Position numbers and translations under genes: made by a program. The notes under the pieces are model-generated. The model saw only the letters and a list, made by a program, of their open reading frames with translations. It was not told where the DNA came from and made no database searches. A stretch of 64,000 bases of DNA, from contig JAHRBS010000009.1 of the NCBI GenBank assembly GCA_024305745.1, positions 1,860,001 through 1,924,000 on the forward strand, given 5' to 3'. This stretch comes from Polyporus tsugae (Eukaryota; Basidiomycota; Agaricomycetes; Polyporales; Polyporaceae). This document shows, piece by piece, positions 21,690 to 33,180 of this stretch; the first letter of the stretch is position 1, and each line of letters begins with the position of its first letter.

Positions 21690-22293
21690 CCGTTGAAGGT
21701 CTTGTACGTGTGCTAAGTAAGTCCAGCATGCAAAAACCGTTGAAAATCAAATGGAGTTTCGGAGGGGAAGGACAAAGTCAGTCAGGCGAAGGACTCGGAT
21801 GGAGGATCAACCCGGGCCTAGCGGGGACTTCAATCTGACATGGTCGTCTTCTCTGGCGCAATTCTCTCCGGTGAGGCGCCACTCCTATAGATTCAGCAGA
21901 AGCTTCAGTAAGAGGAGACGTTTGAGTACAATATGGAACCCACCGTCTGATCTAAGCCCCATTCCAGACGGGGCGCGCTGGCCACGCTCTGTTGAACCTA
22001 GCCCTCTCTCTCTCTCTCTCTGAGTCCAGTATCACGAGCTTGCGGAGGCGACTGGCATGATCGATCCAGAGGGGGATGGCTGCGTGATCATGGTCTTGCC
22101 ACGGGAGCGGTGCGTTGCAGGCGGCTTCATACCAATACTTGCGGCTTTGTAGGATGACATCGATTCGGACAGGCCAACCGCCGCCAACGGGATTTGTGCG
22201 TGATAGTCCGCCAGCCATCATTGCCAATTGTGTAGGTACGTACTGTATGTGAGAATATGGAGGAGGCTGGTTGATGGCAACGTCCCTATCCAT

Positions 22294-22965
22294 CCTTGCC
22301 CGGCATGAACAACTTCTGCTCGGAGCTAAATCTGGGTGACATTGTCATGAATGGAGGAAAGCAGACTTACTCGGGACTCCGTATGCTCGGAAAAAGAACG
22401 AGTCACTCGAATGACCGCCTTTGGCAAACATTATGAGCGATACTTCCCGGGATTATTCATGAAATTGTACTCAAAAAGCTCTGAAATAGCTTGAAATCTT
22501 GTGATCTTTGAGTCAAGTGTGCAGAGTTAGCCCCAGTGAAAACGCCCTCGAGAACGCTGGGGAATCCTGGAGAAAAGAGCTTAGGCGCTAAGATTCCGGC
22601 AAGAACCGTAGGAATAATGGAGAGTCTGGCGCTCAATGCAGGCAACTGCCCCTACCACGACCTTCGTCTGAGCTCCTCGTCTTCGAGAATGCCCGGATTC
22701 GATAGAGATAGATAGTCGTTGTCCATACCTGCGTCCAATACATGTCATTGTGCTGTGTACCTGTCCTTTGCAAGCGCTATCGTGCTGTGGCTATCTTTCT
22801 GCTCTCCCGTCCGCTCTCCCACTTTCTCCGAGTCTTCCTGTCGTGACCACGGCGTACTGAGGTTCTAGGCTTAGTTTTTTTTTGGCCTTACAATTCCTGA
22901 CAACACAAACAGATGTACGATAATTCTGCCCATTTTATGAGTGTAACTAATGGTGTGTTAGGAAT
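22294..22965. other. Left flank of Plavaka-type element 1, no gene
   Basis: No coding frame is supported. The stretch contains the left candidate inverted repeat (22526-22556) and, nearer 22966, the presumed promoter of the element 1 transposase. Confidence 0.5.
22526..22556 (+). repeat. Candidate left inverted repeat of element 1
   Basis: It pairs with 38178-38208 on the other strand; 5 mismatches in 31 bases. Confidence 0.45.
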
Positions 22966-24586
22966 ATGCCCGAGCCCACCGCTGGACCTTCCTCAGAGCC
23001 ATCGCGGCCGCTCTCTCCGCAACCACCTCTACCGCAGCCGCTAGGAGACAAGTGGTTCTGCGGATGTCTGACCTGTATCGGAAAGGGTCAGATGTTCGTC
23101 TCGAAAACAACTTGGATCCGTCACGAGGAAGAGCGAGAGAATGGGATTGCACGTCATCTCTCCCATCCTCCACATCCATCATACCAGCAACCGAGCCGGA
23201 AGAGAACTCGAGGAGAGCAACAGGATGAGGCCACGGCTTCGGGTTCAGCTTCAGGGAATCACAATGATGGGCCGCCACACAGGCGTATACGTATGTCTGA
23301 TACACGTACAGGGTCGCCTGGGGCAGTGGGTGCTTCTTTGCAGAATCAAGTAAGCATGTGTCTACATTTGAGCATGTAGCTTGCAGGGACTAACTAATTC
23401 ATGTGGTGTGGACAGGATGCTTGCAGGCGCGTTCTCGATTTCCAGGAATTCCAGGGTCCAGACGGAGCACTGGATGGGGAGATTCCGTACACAGGGCATG
23501 CCAGGGCTTCGCCGCCCCATGATTCCCCTCCTCCTGCTTCCCCGCGATCCTCTCGTCCCGGCTCGAGCCCCACCGAGAATGGACACAATGATCAACCTAC
23601 TCATTCGATTCGGGAACCACTTCCAGCGACCAGCATCTCCGAGATCGACACAGCCCAGAAGTTTGTGAATGCCATCTGGGCCAACCGTCGTCTTCAAGAC
23701 TCTCGACTAGACGAAGAGACCCTCTGTCGTCTCCAGAACCCTCTTCACGCGCCGGCCGTTTTGACCCCAGATGAGCGGCTCGCTCTGAAGATGTATCTGA
23801 CGGGCACAAAAGGGGCAGACGATATCTACACAAATCACTGCAAGGCTATCCTCGAGCGTCATCCGGAGGATGAGATCCCCTCCCTGTATAGCCTTCAAAA
23901 GCTCATCGCAGAGCTGAGCGGAGTCAAACCTCTGTGGCACAACATGTGTCCAGACTCCTGCATGGCATATACGGGTTCGTTCGAGGACGATGTCAAATGC
24001 TCCTTCTGCAAGAATTGTACGAGCCCCTGCGATCGCTACAAGTCGGCAACAAAAACCCCTCTCCGACAGTTCGCGACATTTCCTCTTGGTCCCCAGATCC
24101 AATCGCACTTCCGTTCCCCAGAAGGTGCACACGACATGCGTCACCGTGAGCGCAGGATGGAGGAGATCCTGGAGAGGTTGCTGAAAAGCGCGGGGAAGCT
24201 CGACAACATTGCGGATATCTACGAGGGTTCTGACTTCTGGGATGCTTACTGCAAGGGTCGCATCGGGAAGGACGACGTGTGCGTGATCTTCTCCATGGAT
24301 GGCGCGCAGTTGTTCGAGCACAAGGCCTCGAACTGTTGGATCTACATCTGGGTCCTTGTCAATGTCGCGCCGGACAAACGGTACAAGAAGAAGTATATCC
24401 TTCCAGGAGTGATCGTGCCTGGCCTGAACAAACCCAAGTGCATCGAATCCTTCCTCTACCCTGGTTTTCAACACGTTGCCGCTCTCCAACATGAGGGCTT
24501 CATGGTCTGGGATGCATCAGACCCTACTCGACCCCCTTTCCATGCATATATCTATCTGTTGCTTGGCGAAGCCGACCACGTCGGGA

Positions 24587-24606
24587 CATCAGCAAAACTC
24601 CAAAAG
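24587..24606 (+). repeat. Left terminal inverted repeat of element 2
   Basis: It begins right after GA at 24585-24586, the left copy of the target. Confidence 0.85.
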
Positions 24607-24900
24607 TCGCGGCCGGGCAGGTATGGATTGCCCGAAGTGCCGGTTGGATGCGCCCGCGCGAGCCGGCGCGCAATGTCAGATGAAGGGGGAGAGGGTCTTG
24701 CAATACCGCGCAATGTTGGCGCGAGATTGCCTGCTCAGGTATTTTCGAATAGCTATCGCATGGCGATGCGCTATCGCACAATGCTACGTAAGTACCTCTA
24801 TTACAATAGGGTGATCAGCTATCAATGGACTGCATACAAAACACATGAGAAACCCATCAGAAAGCGGTCAATCTGTTACATTCGAGCTACATAAGACATA

Positions 24901-27900
24901 CTACCAAGGTGCAAAGCCTGCCGAAGCAAGCTCGCGCTCATCCTCGCCCATCTCGGCCTCACCGTCCTCCGGTCCGAGAGCCTCGTTGTCATCGTCATCA
25001 CTCTCCCGGGCTACCCCTTCGTCCTCATCCGCGGCCTCATCGCTATCACTGTCCTCCAAGCCAGAACCCTCATCGCCTGACCCGACGGGTCGATCGTGCT
25101 CCTCTGGAAGGTCTGGGCCAGCTGCCAGATCCCCAGTGTCGTCCTCCACAGGCTCCTCATCGGTCTCGTCGTCGTACCCACGGCCAGCGAGTTGGGTGAT
25201 AGGCTCCGGTACGACAGGTGGAGGCTGTGGCTTGCTTGGCTTGCCGCGCTGATGCCCCACAGCTCCGCCGTAGAACCGCATAAACATGTCGCGATCTACA
25301 AACCTGTAACATGTAGTTAGGGTTGTGGTCGAAAATAGCGCGATAGAATGAGAAACTTACATCCCGACATAATGATACTTCCAGTCCGTGTCCTCCTCAT
25401 CCTCACGTCGCGCAACACTGTAGCCGGGTAGTGCAGCATCTGACTGACTGTGGGCGAAGGCTGGCATCAAGTGTACTGCGCGGAGGACTTGATCCGGGGA
25501 GACAAAGCCGAACGCGTCATCGTCGAGTGCCGCCCACTTCAGCCGTGGGAGATGGCGCGCTTTGAAGCCGCCCGGCACACGAGCGTCGAGGTCGAACCAC
25601 CAGATCCAGAGGATATGGATGGTTTCCGGTTCGGTGTTGTCAGCGCCGTCGAGATCGTCCCCTGCTAGGTAAGCTGTGACGTGGAAGATGTCGATCACAC
25701 GGGCGTAGAGATAAGGGTGGGGCGCGCCATCAGGCGTGAGCATCATGATGTCGGGATGGGTGCGAGGGTTGATAGAGTCCTGGTCGCGGCGCATATCATA
25801 CCGCGTGTAGTTCACATGAAGAACCTTATGCTGGTAGAGCCGGTCGCCCTCGATGCGTACGCGGAAAAGATCACCGTCCGTCGGCATGTAGTCCGGGGGA
25901 AACGCGTCACTGCCAGGCAAACGATGGAGCAGGTGAGCCTTGAGCTCACGTTCGAAGTCCTGACATCGACAATCAATGCACAAACTGATGCTGACCAGGA
26001 AGGGTGCGTACCTCGCAAGCAGGATCTCCATCATTTTCATACAGAAAGTCATCGAGTGATGTTGGGTATCTTGGGTCGCTGGAGATATGATAGTGCTGGT
26101 CCGGCTGCGTAGCTGCGAGCGGCTGAGAATCCTCAAAACGGAGGTGAAGCCGGCGACCTCGAACAACTCGAGACTTCCCCTTGCGGGGCTTGCATTTCCC
26201 ATTGGGAGCTTGCCGCGCTGGCACCTGGTTCTCGGAGATCTTGTGGAGCAACTCCGTGCGACGGACCTCCAAACCGATCTGGAGGCCGAATGTGAAGTTC
26301 TTGTTGGTCCGTGCGTAGTACTGCTTGGCTCGACGGTGTTCGAATTCGCCCTATATGACACACACGTGTCAGCATCCAGGCAAATATGGAAATGTGCGAG
26401 AGAATGTACACCTTGAGTTGACTTCAGATCGTGGGTTCCTATTTCAGTGATGCCCCGAGCGTAGTCGCCGAGGTGGTGGTATTTGGGAGTGTCGGGTACC
26501 GTGAACACTTTGAACCTTGGACCGAGTGTTACAACAGGCTCGTTTGCAGAGGCTCCACGTCGTGCAGACGCCTGGGCTGCTGCGGCCTTGCGACGTTGGC
26601 GGGACTGTGTCTCTCTTGGTAGCTCCCGGGTGGCGTACTTGGGGCAGACATGGCGGCGGAAAGCACGCACAGCCTGTCCGAGAGTGCTGGTTGCTGACTG
26701 AAGTGCTGCAATAGTTGAACTTGAGTGCAACTGGAGCTTCGCCAGAGCGTGCCACCGTGAGAGTTCGAAAAGCATGGTGAGGACGATGGAGTTGGCAGGC
26801 TCAGGGAGGAGATTCTCGAAGCAGGGTATAGCGCACTACGGGGTAGGTGAGTCACACTGGCAGGAGCCATGGACAAGATATGATACAGTACACACCTTTA
26901 CGATCTGTTCAAAGTCACGGGCGGCGAGCTGCTTCATGGCCGAGATGTTGCCGCCGAACCGTCGGATAATAGCACGTCCAAACGTAGGAAGCATCGAGAA
27001 TCTAGAACAGATCATTAGAACCGGACAACAAATAAACCAAAGGATGATATGCACCGCTCGTCCAGCTTCTGGCACCCATCCCGGCCAGCGGCGATGAGAA
27101 TGCAGATGAGATGCGTAAACGTGCCTTTCCAGACGCCGAGTTCAAACTCGTGCATGAGGTCAGGCACGAATAGCTCATAAACATTGCGTCCGAATGCCGC
27201 AAAGCACTGGGAAAATGCAGACTGCGAAATCAAACATTAGATGAACACCATAACAAGACCGGTTGGCCAGTGAGACGTACTCGGGTAGGGTTCATGCAGA
27301 AGAAGCCGAGTTTTGTCTTCTTGATGTTGCTGCCATCAGGCGACGTCCCTTTCTCGAAGATCCATGTGCGGACTTTAGCGATGGTGTCTTGAAGGATGCC
27401 GGTATCCTTGCGTGCATGCTTGACACGATCTGCCATGTCCTTCTTCATGCCCATCTTCCAGAAGTCGCACCTGTTGATTGTGCAATCTGGACAGGCGCAC
27501 CGTGCAAGGGTCTTGAGGCATGCCATGATGCACCTGTAAATGCACAGTTAGTCAAGTATGCAAACATAGGGAACGCAGCAGCGCATCGCGTACTTCTCAG
27601 GATAGTCAGCCGAATAGAAGAATATCCGTGGAAAAACGCGGCAAAGGATCCCGTCGCCGCAGAGGATAAGAATACCATACTCGTATGTCGAGAAGGAGGA
27701 GCCAAATCTGTTGAACCAACTCCTGCTTGAGGAATCGGATCACAGCGGCTGTTGGTGGCTCTTCATAGATGTCCTTGTACGTTTCAAAGAGGCCAGTGGG
27801 GAGCTGTGAGGATGAATGTGAGATTGACACAAGTCGTCGTCAGTGCACGTTGACGTACCGACGGAATATACGCGAGATGGTGCGCAGCGAACATTGTAGG

Positions 27901-29445
27901 CTTTAGGTGAAGGTACTTGGATAGGTTCAAGACAAAAGCGTAGACGGGCCAGAGGGACGCAGTGCCGAAGTTCGCGAGACGCGTGGAGTCCGAGTATACA
28001 CCAATCGCGGCGACAACGCGCTCGACGTCTGGCGGGTCATCGGAATTGGGCGGAAGTCGCTGGATCTGCTCGTGTGCATGAATCATAGCATCTGTGTTGT
28101 ACATGTCGGTGACGAGCCGCTCAGGTGGAGCGTCAGATTGTTCCGGAGTCGCGCGCGCGCGAAGAAGCAAGTGGGGAAACCAGTGATATTTCCGGGCAGT
28201 GGGGTCACGGAAAGCCGTCTTGATGACCTCGATGAAACTCCGCGTCCAGATCTTCTCAAGAAGGAAGCCGGGCGCGCTCTCCTCATCCTTGTGTTCAGCA
28301 CCACGTTTGGGGAGCTTGAGCCAGACAGATGATTCGCGCCAGCCATCTTCGGCTGAGAAGGCACCGCCTGTATCTCGAAGCTCATTGAGCCGGCGCTGCT
28401 CACGCTCGACGTGGAAGCCAACAAGATCTTCCTTCTTGAAGCGGTCGTCCATGATGACCTCGTCAACCAACCGTTGGAGTTCGGCCGCGGACTTCGTCAT
28501 GGAGCCCGTGTATTGCCATTCCATGAGTTTGAACGCAGACCAATTGAGGAACAGCGCGAAGGAGTTGGCCGCAACGTCTCCGGCGTCGGAGAGCCATTTA
28601 CGGGCAGTAGCGCCGAAGGGACGGAGAGGGTCGCATTTGCGAGGGTCGGGAGGTGGGCACAGATGAGTCCCCGCATCAGTGAACGCATCGAGCGTAAGGC
28701 CCTCCTCCGGGTCCGAACGCGGACGGGTCGTGTACCGTCTGAAGACTCCAAAGCGGTTTGGCTGGGTGTCGATGTGGGCGGGAGAGGGCGCGGGCACGAG
28801 AGGAGGGGCGGGAGCAGCCGCAGCCGCAGGTATGGGCGGAGGAGAAAAAGGCCGCACGTCGTCCATGACTTCATCCGGGTCGTCCTCGACGGTGGCGTGC
28901 GGTCTGAGAGGAGGCGTGGCCGAGATGGGGGTGGAGGGGTGGGGAGCCTTCGAACCCGTGTCAGCTGTTGAGGTGGAAGGCGGCGGGTGGCGCGAACGAC
29001 GATCAGCGGGCGCGGCCAGACCGGGCTTGAGACGGAGGTGCGGGAGCCCTTTCAGAGATGTCGGGAGCATGTCGACGAACTTTGCAGGCACACGGCGTTG
29101 TCGACGGTCGGGTGGCGCTGGTTCGAGCACTACGGGCATGCTCACCTCCTGTTCGACCTGCATATATGCGGTCAGAAAAGATCGCCCCTACGAGAAAGGG
29201 CCGTCACGCACCTGGAGCTGAACCCTCCGCTCCTCAAGCCTCTGCTTCGCCCGAGCAGCCTTGGCTCGTTTATCCTCTGCCTTCTTTTGCTTGAGGGCAT
29301 CCTGTAGTTGAACCTTGGCCCGCCGATCCTCGACACGTCGCCAGAGGCCGCCGTCGAAGAACTTGAGAGCTTTTGTGCATTTGTCCAGGTGGGCGGGGAG
29401 GTTGGCGAACGGTTTCTGGCAACCGTAGCACTTCTGTGCGGGCAT
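24901..29445 (-). CDS. Plavaka transposase 2, probably inactivated by a small deletion
   Basis: A many-exon minus-strand gene. It starts at the MPAQKC Met with a Cys/His finger (CYGCQKPFANLPAHLDKC) and a basic coiled coil; this exon is 29212-29445. The next exon (27859-29157) ends in FGTASLWPVYAF and FAAHHLAYIPS. Later blocks are PDLMHEFELGVWKGTFTHLI, RFGGNISAMKQLAARDFEQI, YTRYDMRRDQDSINPRTHPD and DDDAFGFVSPDQVLRAVHLM, then FVDRDMFMRF and an acidic tail ending at 24901. All are Plavaka consensus. Around 27680 the consensus after LLLLD is lost: a short deletion shifts the frame, and EYGILILCGDG continues in another frame. An intron does not explain it. The copy is therefore probably dead, though a readable accessory gene remains. 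Confidence 0.8.
29158..29173. repeat. CATATATGC palindromic motif at a transposase 2 splice acceptor
   Basis: GACCGCATATATGCAG closes the first intron of transposase 2 (read on minus), so the motif forms the 3' splice site itself. Confidence 0.6.
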
Positions 29446-29738
29446 GGCTGCCAGAAAGAAGAGGAGGATAAGGAGGACCCACGACCAGCGCATGGGGCAG
29501 CCGGCGTGGAGGATGGAGGAAGTGGGAAGAGGCGAGGATCTTCGGCTGAGCCTGGGCGCTCACCCCAGCGAGCGCGCGCACACGTGACAGACGCGTCCTC
29601 CCCAACGCGTCGCGTTCGACGGGATTGTCGGCTTTTTCCGAGAACGATTAGACAGCCCGCCAGAGAAAAAACGCCAAGTCCCCATCTCTTCCACCAACCC
29701 TTACCATCTCCATCCCCCACAGCCCTTCTCCATTGACA
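29446..29738. promoter_or_regulatory. Bidirectional promoter of Plavaka element 2
   Basis: These 293 bases separate the start codons of transposase 2 (minus) and the accessory gene (plus), so both must be driven from here. CT-rich stretches near 29680-29720 resemble fungal transcription start regions. Confidence 0.6.
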
Positions 29739-32582
29739 ATGACCAAACACAAAGCAGCGAAGGAGAACACAACACCAAAAAAGAAGAAAGAGGCGGCGGG
29801 CAAGAAACGCCCAACCTCTCCCACGCGCCTTAAGGGTCCGCAGGGCAATCACGCGCCGTACGTCCATCTTGGCGCGCATATATGCGCCCACATATATGCA
29901 CATGTACTTACCACCCTTCCTCCAGCGTCATCACCGGTCCCCCGCCCACACCTCCGAAGACCAAGATCAAGACTAAGCGCAAACGCGTCGAGTCTGAGGA
30001 CGAAACTGAGCCGCTGCCGAAGAAAAAGGGCTCGAAGAAGACCTCCATTCCGCCCGACGAGCCAAAGCGCAAGCGCGCCAAGCCGGCCGATCCCGATCCA
30101 TCGAAATCGGATCGACAGCCCGGCCCGTCCACATCGGGCAAACGCGGGCGCAAGAACGCCGATCCTCCCTCTTCGCTGGCACGCTCATCCTCACCCTCTA
30201 CATCTGGCAGCTCGACCTCTTCCAGGACCCCTTCCTCGTCATCCAAGTCATCGGCGCCGCCGTCCAGCACGACGTCGATGTCAACTACTGCCTCTTGCCC
30301 TCCTACCTCAGCCAAGCATGGCTCCTCATCCGGCGCCTCGTCGACATCCGATAAGTCCCACCCCGCCGCTCCTTCCGTGGCCCCCCACGCCCTCGAGAAT
30401 GCCCTAGCCGTGTTCAAGGGCCTTGCGCAAGGCAACGCGAGCTCTGGTGACCTGAATCCCAACAGCAACGGCAGCAAGGTGAAGTCCAAGTACGTGCGGA
30501 AGCCTGCTCACAATGAGGAAGAGGAGGCCGAGGATGAGGATGAGGACGAGGACGAGGACGGAGACAAGGGCTTGGACGAGGGGCCTGGTGCCGAACCTCA
30601 TCTTGAGGCCGCGCCCGGAGGCGAATCATCGGACGAAGATGAAAGCTCGGATGAGGAGGACGGGGCGGAAGAAGAACAGGACGATGATGACGACGATGAC
30701 GACGTCGAAGATGACAATGGCCAAGAGCTATCAGAGCGTGAGGTCATCGAGTTGATCCGGCTCCTCCGTACACTCAAGGACAACAAATTCAAGTTGAAGT
30801 GAGTCCCCTGTGTCCCTCTCCAACATTTTGTGCTAACACGTACTCCCCATCCACTAGCAAGAAGCAGTCCGACCCCCGAACCGTTCCCGGCCATTTCAAG
30901 ACATGGGCCCATCACGCCCATCGCCTTTGTGGCGTATACACGGACATCCACAGTGTCATCACGACCGGGATGACTGTTGTGGGGGCCAATCCGAAGACGG
31001 CTGCGGACTACGAAGACTGCTACAAGCAGATGCCCAGCATGTGCGTATGGTCTACGATGTTCATATTTACTTGCCAGACACGTCTGTAGGAGTGCCAGCA
31101 CGGCAAAGTTTTTCACGAAGAAGTTTTTCCACCTCTGCGAGCATGTCCCCAAGTTTCGACTACTCTGTCAACACCTCCTTTCGCAGTCGCGCGGCATGCT
31201 GCTCTTCGCAAAATTTGTAAGCGCTGTTACATCTTCCTTGATGCACATTGACATATTGTTTGCACAGTTCGAGATCCACGCTAGTGCCGGACGTTCCAGT
31301 GACCTTGCCACCCTCAAACGCAGCTTCCACTCGTACCTTCCCACCGTGACCCTCGACAACGGCACCCACATCCCTCCGCTCACCTTGAACCAGTACGTCA
31401 ATCTAAAGAGCCGTAACGGCGGATACTACTCCGATTGCAGTGCCCGCCTCATCCTCCCCATCAATGAGCGGGACGCGTTCGATGAAGAACCTCATGAGTA
31501 CGTCACTAATGTTTTTCATTCTGTTTTTATTGCTAACACCACGCAAGATATGCCAAGCGCAAGAATGTCCAGCGCAAAGAACGGGATAGGGATGCTGCTC
31601 GCCCGAAGAAGCTCCACAAGAAGCACCGACCCAAGCCCGCGGACGGTGGCATTGACGATGATAAGACCTTCCCCAGCTTCCTTTTCCCGACTATTCAGGA
31701 GTATGACGATGAAAACCCTCAACGAGGTATCTTCAAGGGTGATCTCTGTGTCACGGTATCCTCCTCTGCCCAATTTTGCCATCGTGTCTGTGCTAACTGC
31801 GATGATCAGGTCACGCGTCATCTTTTCAAAGGACCGTCTACTGTTGGTCAGGATGATGGCCTGCCAGGCTTCGGGCACACGTGCTTGGCTGACATCTACA
31901 AGATCACGCACTTGACGCCGGATCTGCTCGCGTACATTGCCACCTTGGTACGTATGCATCTCCTCCCTCATCCGCGTGCTGACATTCATGCCACAGATCC
32001 GGCATCTTCTGAGCGTTGATGCGCGCTGGCAAAAGGAGGGCGCCAATCACAGCGGATACAATTTCCACAACGCACTCCACACCATCCTTTCGGTCGACTA
32101 CGACGCATGGAAGGAGGACAGGGACCGAGCTGAGATCAAGAACGACGATGATGATGATGATGTTGACGATGTTGATGAGAACATTTTTTCGTCCTACAAC
32201 AGGTTCATTTATTTCACCTTCCGCGCGAGGTTACTAACCGTCAGTTAGGCGGATTTTCGGGACCAAGTGGGGTGACCCCGTGGCGCAGGCGGTTGCAAGC
32301 TACGACATCGAGGAGACCGACGACAAAGACAACCTCCATGTACACATGCTTGCTGCGCGCAAGGCCGAGCTCGCGGCCCGTCACCAGCCTCGTCCGAAGA
32401 AGGGAAAACAGTGCGCATCTTCAAATGACCTTCGTGCGTTCGAGGAACAGGAACTATTCAGCCGGGACCCATCCATCGAGTTCGTCGAATGTCCACCTCC
32501 ATCCGATTCAGCTGAAGGGGCTGCTGGAGACGACGTGGGCGCAGGCACCGGTGGTGGCGACGACCACATGGATGATGAGTGA
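29739..32582 (+). CDS. Plavaka element 2 accessory protein (DUF6698-like)
   Basis: Exon 1 (29739-29857) is Lys-rich. A 68-bp intron with a GTACGT donor joins it in phase to a long exon from 29926 that is basic (KTKIKTKRKRVESEDE), then Ser-rich, then strongly acidic, ending in ELSEREVIELIRLLRTLKDN. Five or more further exons follow, with CEHVPKFRLLCQHLLSQSRG, RSSDLATLKRSFHSYLPTVT, QEYDDENPQRGIFKGDLCVT, TRHLFKGPSTVGQDDGLPGF and NHSGYNFHNALHTIL. The order of these last blocks matches what I remember of DUF6698, a family found beside basidiomycete transposons. Role unknown; an accessory DNA- or chromatin-binding factor is a guess from the charge pattern. Confidence 0.72.
29871..29900. repeat. GCGCATATATGCGC palindrome in accessory gene intron 1
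   Basis: A perfect 14-bp palindrome is followed by a second, looser copy (CACATATATGCACATG), both within the 68-bp intron 29858-29925. Confidence 0.75.
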
Positions 32583-33180
32583 GCCTTTTGATCTTCTTGG
32601 TGGCGGGTGAACATCTTGTTCTCAGTGTCGATGTAGTTCTTGCTAGATCTTGTTGCATTCTCTGCTGTATGATGTTGTGTCATAATCAATGCCTCCCCTG
32701 CCTATTCTGCGTGTATGCGTGATATGAATTGCGCTGGTATATTCCTGACATATTATCTACTTGTCTGAACAGCGCGCCGGTTCTCCCTACAGTGTAATCC
32801 CTCCGATCCCACACAAACTCCCCAATACCTCGCACCCTCCACATATGGGTGCCTGTCGGCGCCTCGGCTTCCCAGGTCTCTGTGCCAATGCAATTCCCAG
32901 ATGCCCACGCCACGCTCCTCAGCGTGGCGCGAGCTTGTCTCCATTGTCTGACACAACCATCCTCCCAATCCCAGGCAATCCTGGTAAGATATTGCGAAGA
33001 TTACCCGGGATTGTCTGACCTTGCACCATGGTGCATATCTGGAGGGCGGCATTGTGTTCCCAGGCAAACCAGAAGAGCACCATACCCCGTTTCTGGGTTC
33101 GTGCATGGTCTTTTCAGGTTTCCATGTGCGGCCCGCGACCTTGCAAAGTTAGAGGATATTTTCGGACTTTTGCTGATGGA
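32583..33180. other. Right subterminal region of element 2, no gene
   Basis: It holds the 3' UTR of the accessory gene, about 450 bp of non-coding sequence, and the right inverted repeat (33159-33178) followed by GA, the second copy of the target. A CTCAGCGTGGCG-type inverted repeat (CACGCTCCTCAGCGTG, 32910-32925) could form a hairpin. Confidence 0.6.
33159..33178 (-). repeat. Right terminal inverted repeat of element 2
   Basis: It ends one base before the second GA target copy (33179-33180); 3 mismatches to the left end in 20 bases. Confidence 0.85.

Larger units (their letters stand above)
19790..22293 (-). pseudogene. Decayed F-box paralogue split by a hAT-like element
   Basis: Minus-strand fragments match the F-box gene at 10202-11795 in collinear order. 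RKYWYEAACNAPLPWQ and AAIPLWIDHASRLRKLVILD lie at about 22020-22170, and an FNGFCMLDLL piece near 21730 matches FGSLRVLDLAHMQ. After the insert come LIVIALSVSEAYQDLQELRL (about 20230-20330) and EMLERLVDGRMVYKVCEQLV (about 19830-19900). Frames shift between fragments and a CT/GA microsatellite (about 22007-22022) has grown inside. The 8 bases at 20332-20339 and 21690-21697 are one duplicated target. Taking out 20340-21697 makes the homology continuous. Confidence 0.75.
24587..33178. mobile_element. Plavaka-type DNA transposon 2 (nested element), 8,592 bp
   Basis: Its ends are CATCAGCAAAACTCCAAAAG (24587-24606) and, on the other strand, CATCAGCAAAAGTCCGAAAA (33178-33159), 17 of 20 matching. The flanking bases GA (or GGA) are duplicated, a 2-3 bp target as in CACTA-like elements. 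It carries a minus-strand transposase and a divergent accessory gene sharing one promoter. It inserted inside transposase 1. Its sequence differs clearly from element 1, so this is not a self-duplication. Confidence 0.87.

Noticed and set aside
22005..22022. CT microsatellite as a regulatory element
   Set aside because: It lies inside the decayed F-box relic and looks like slippage in dead sequence.
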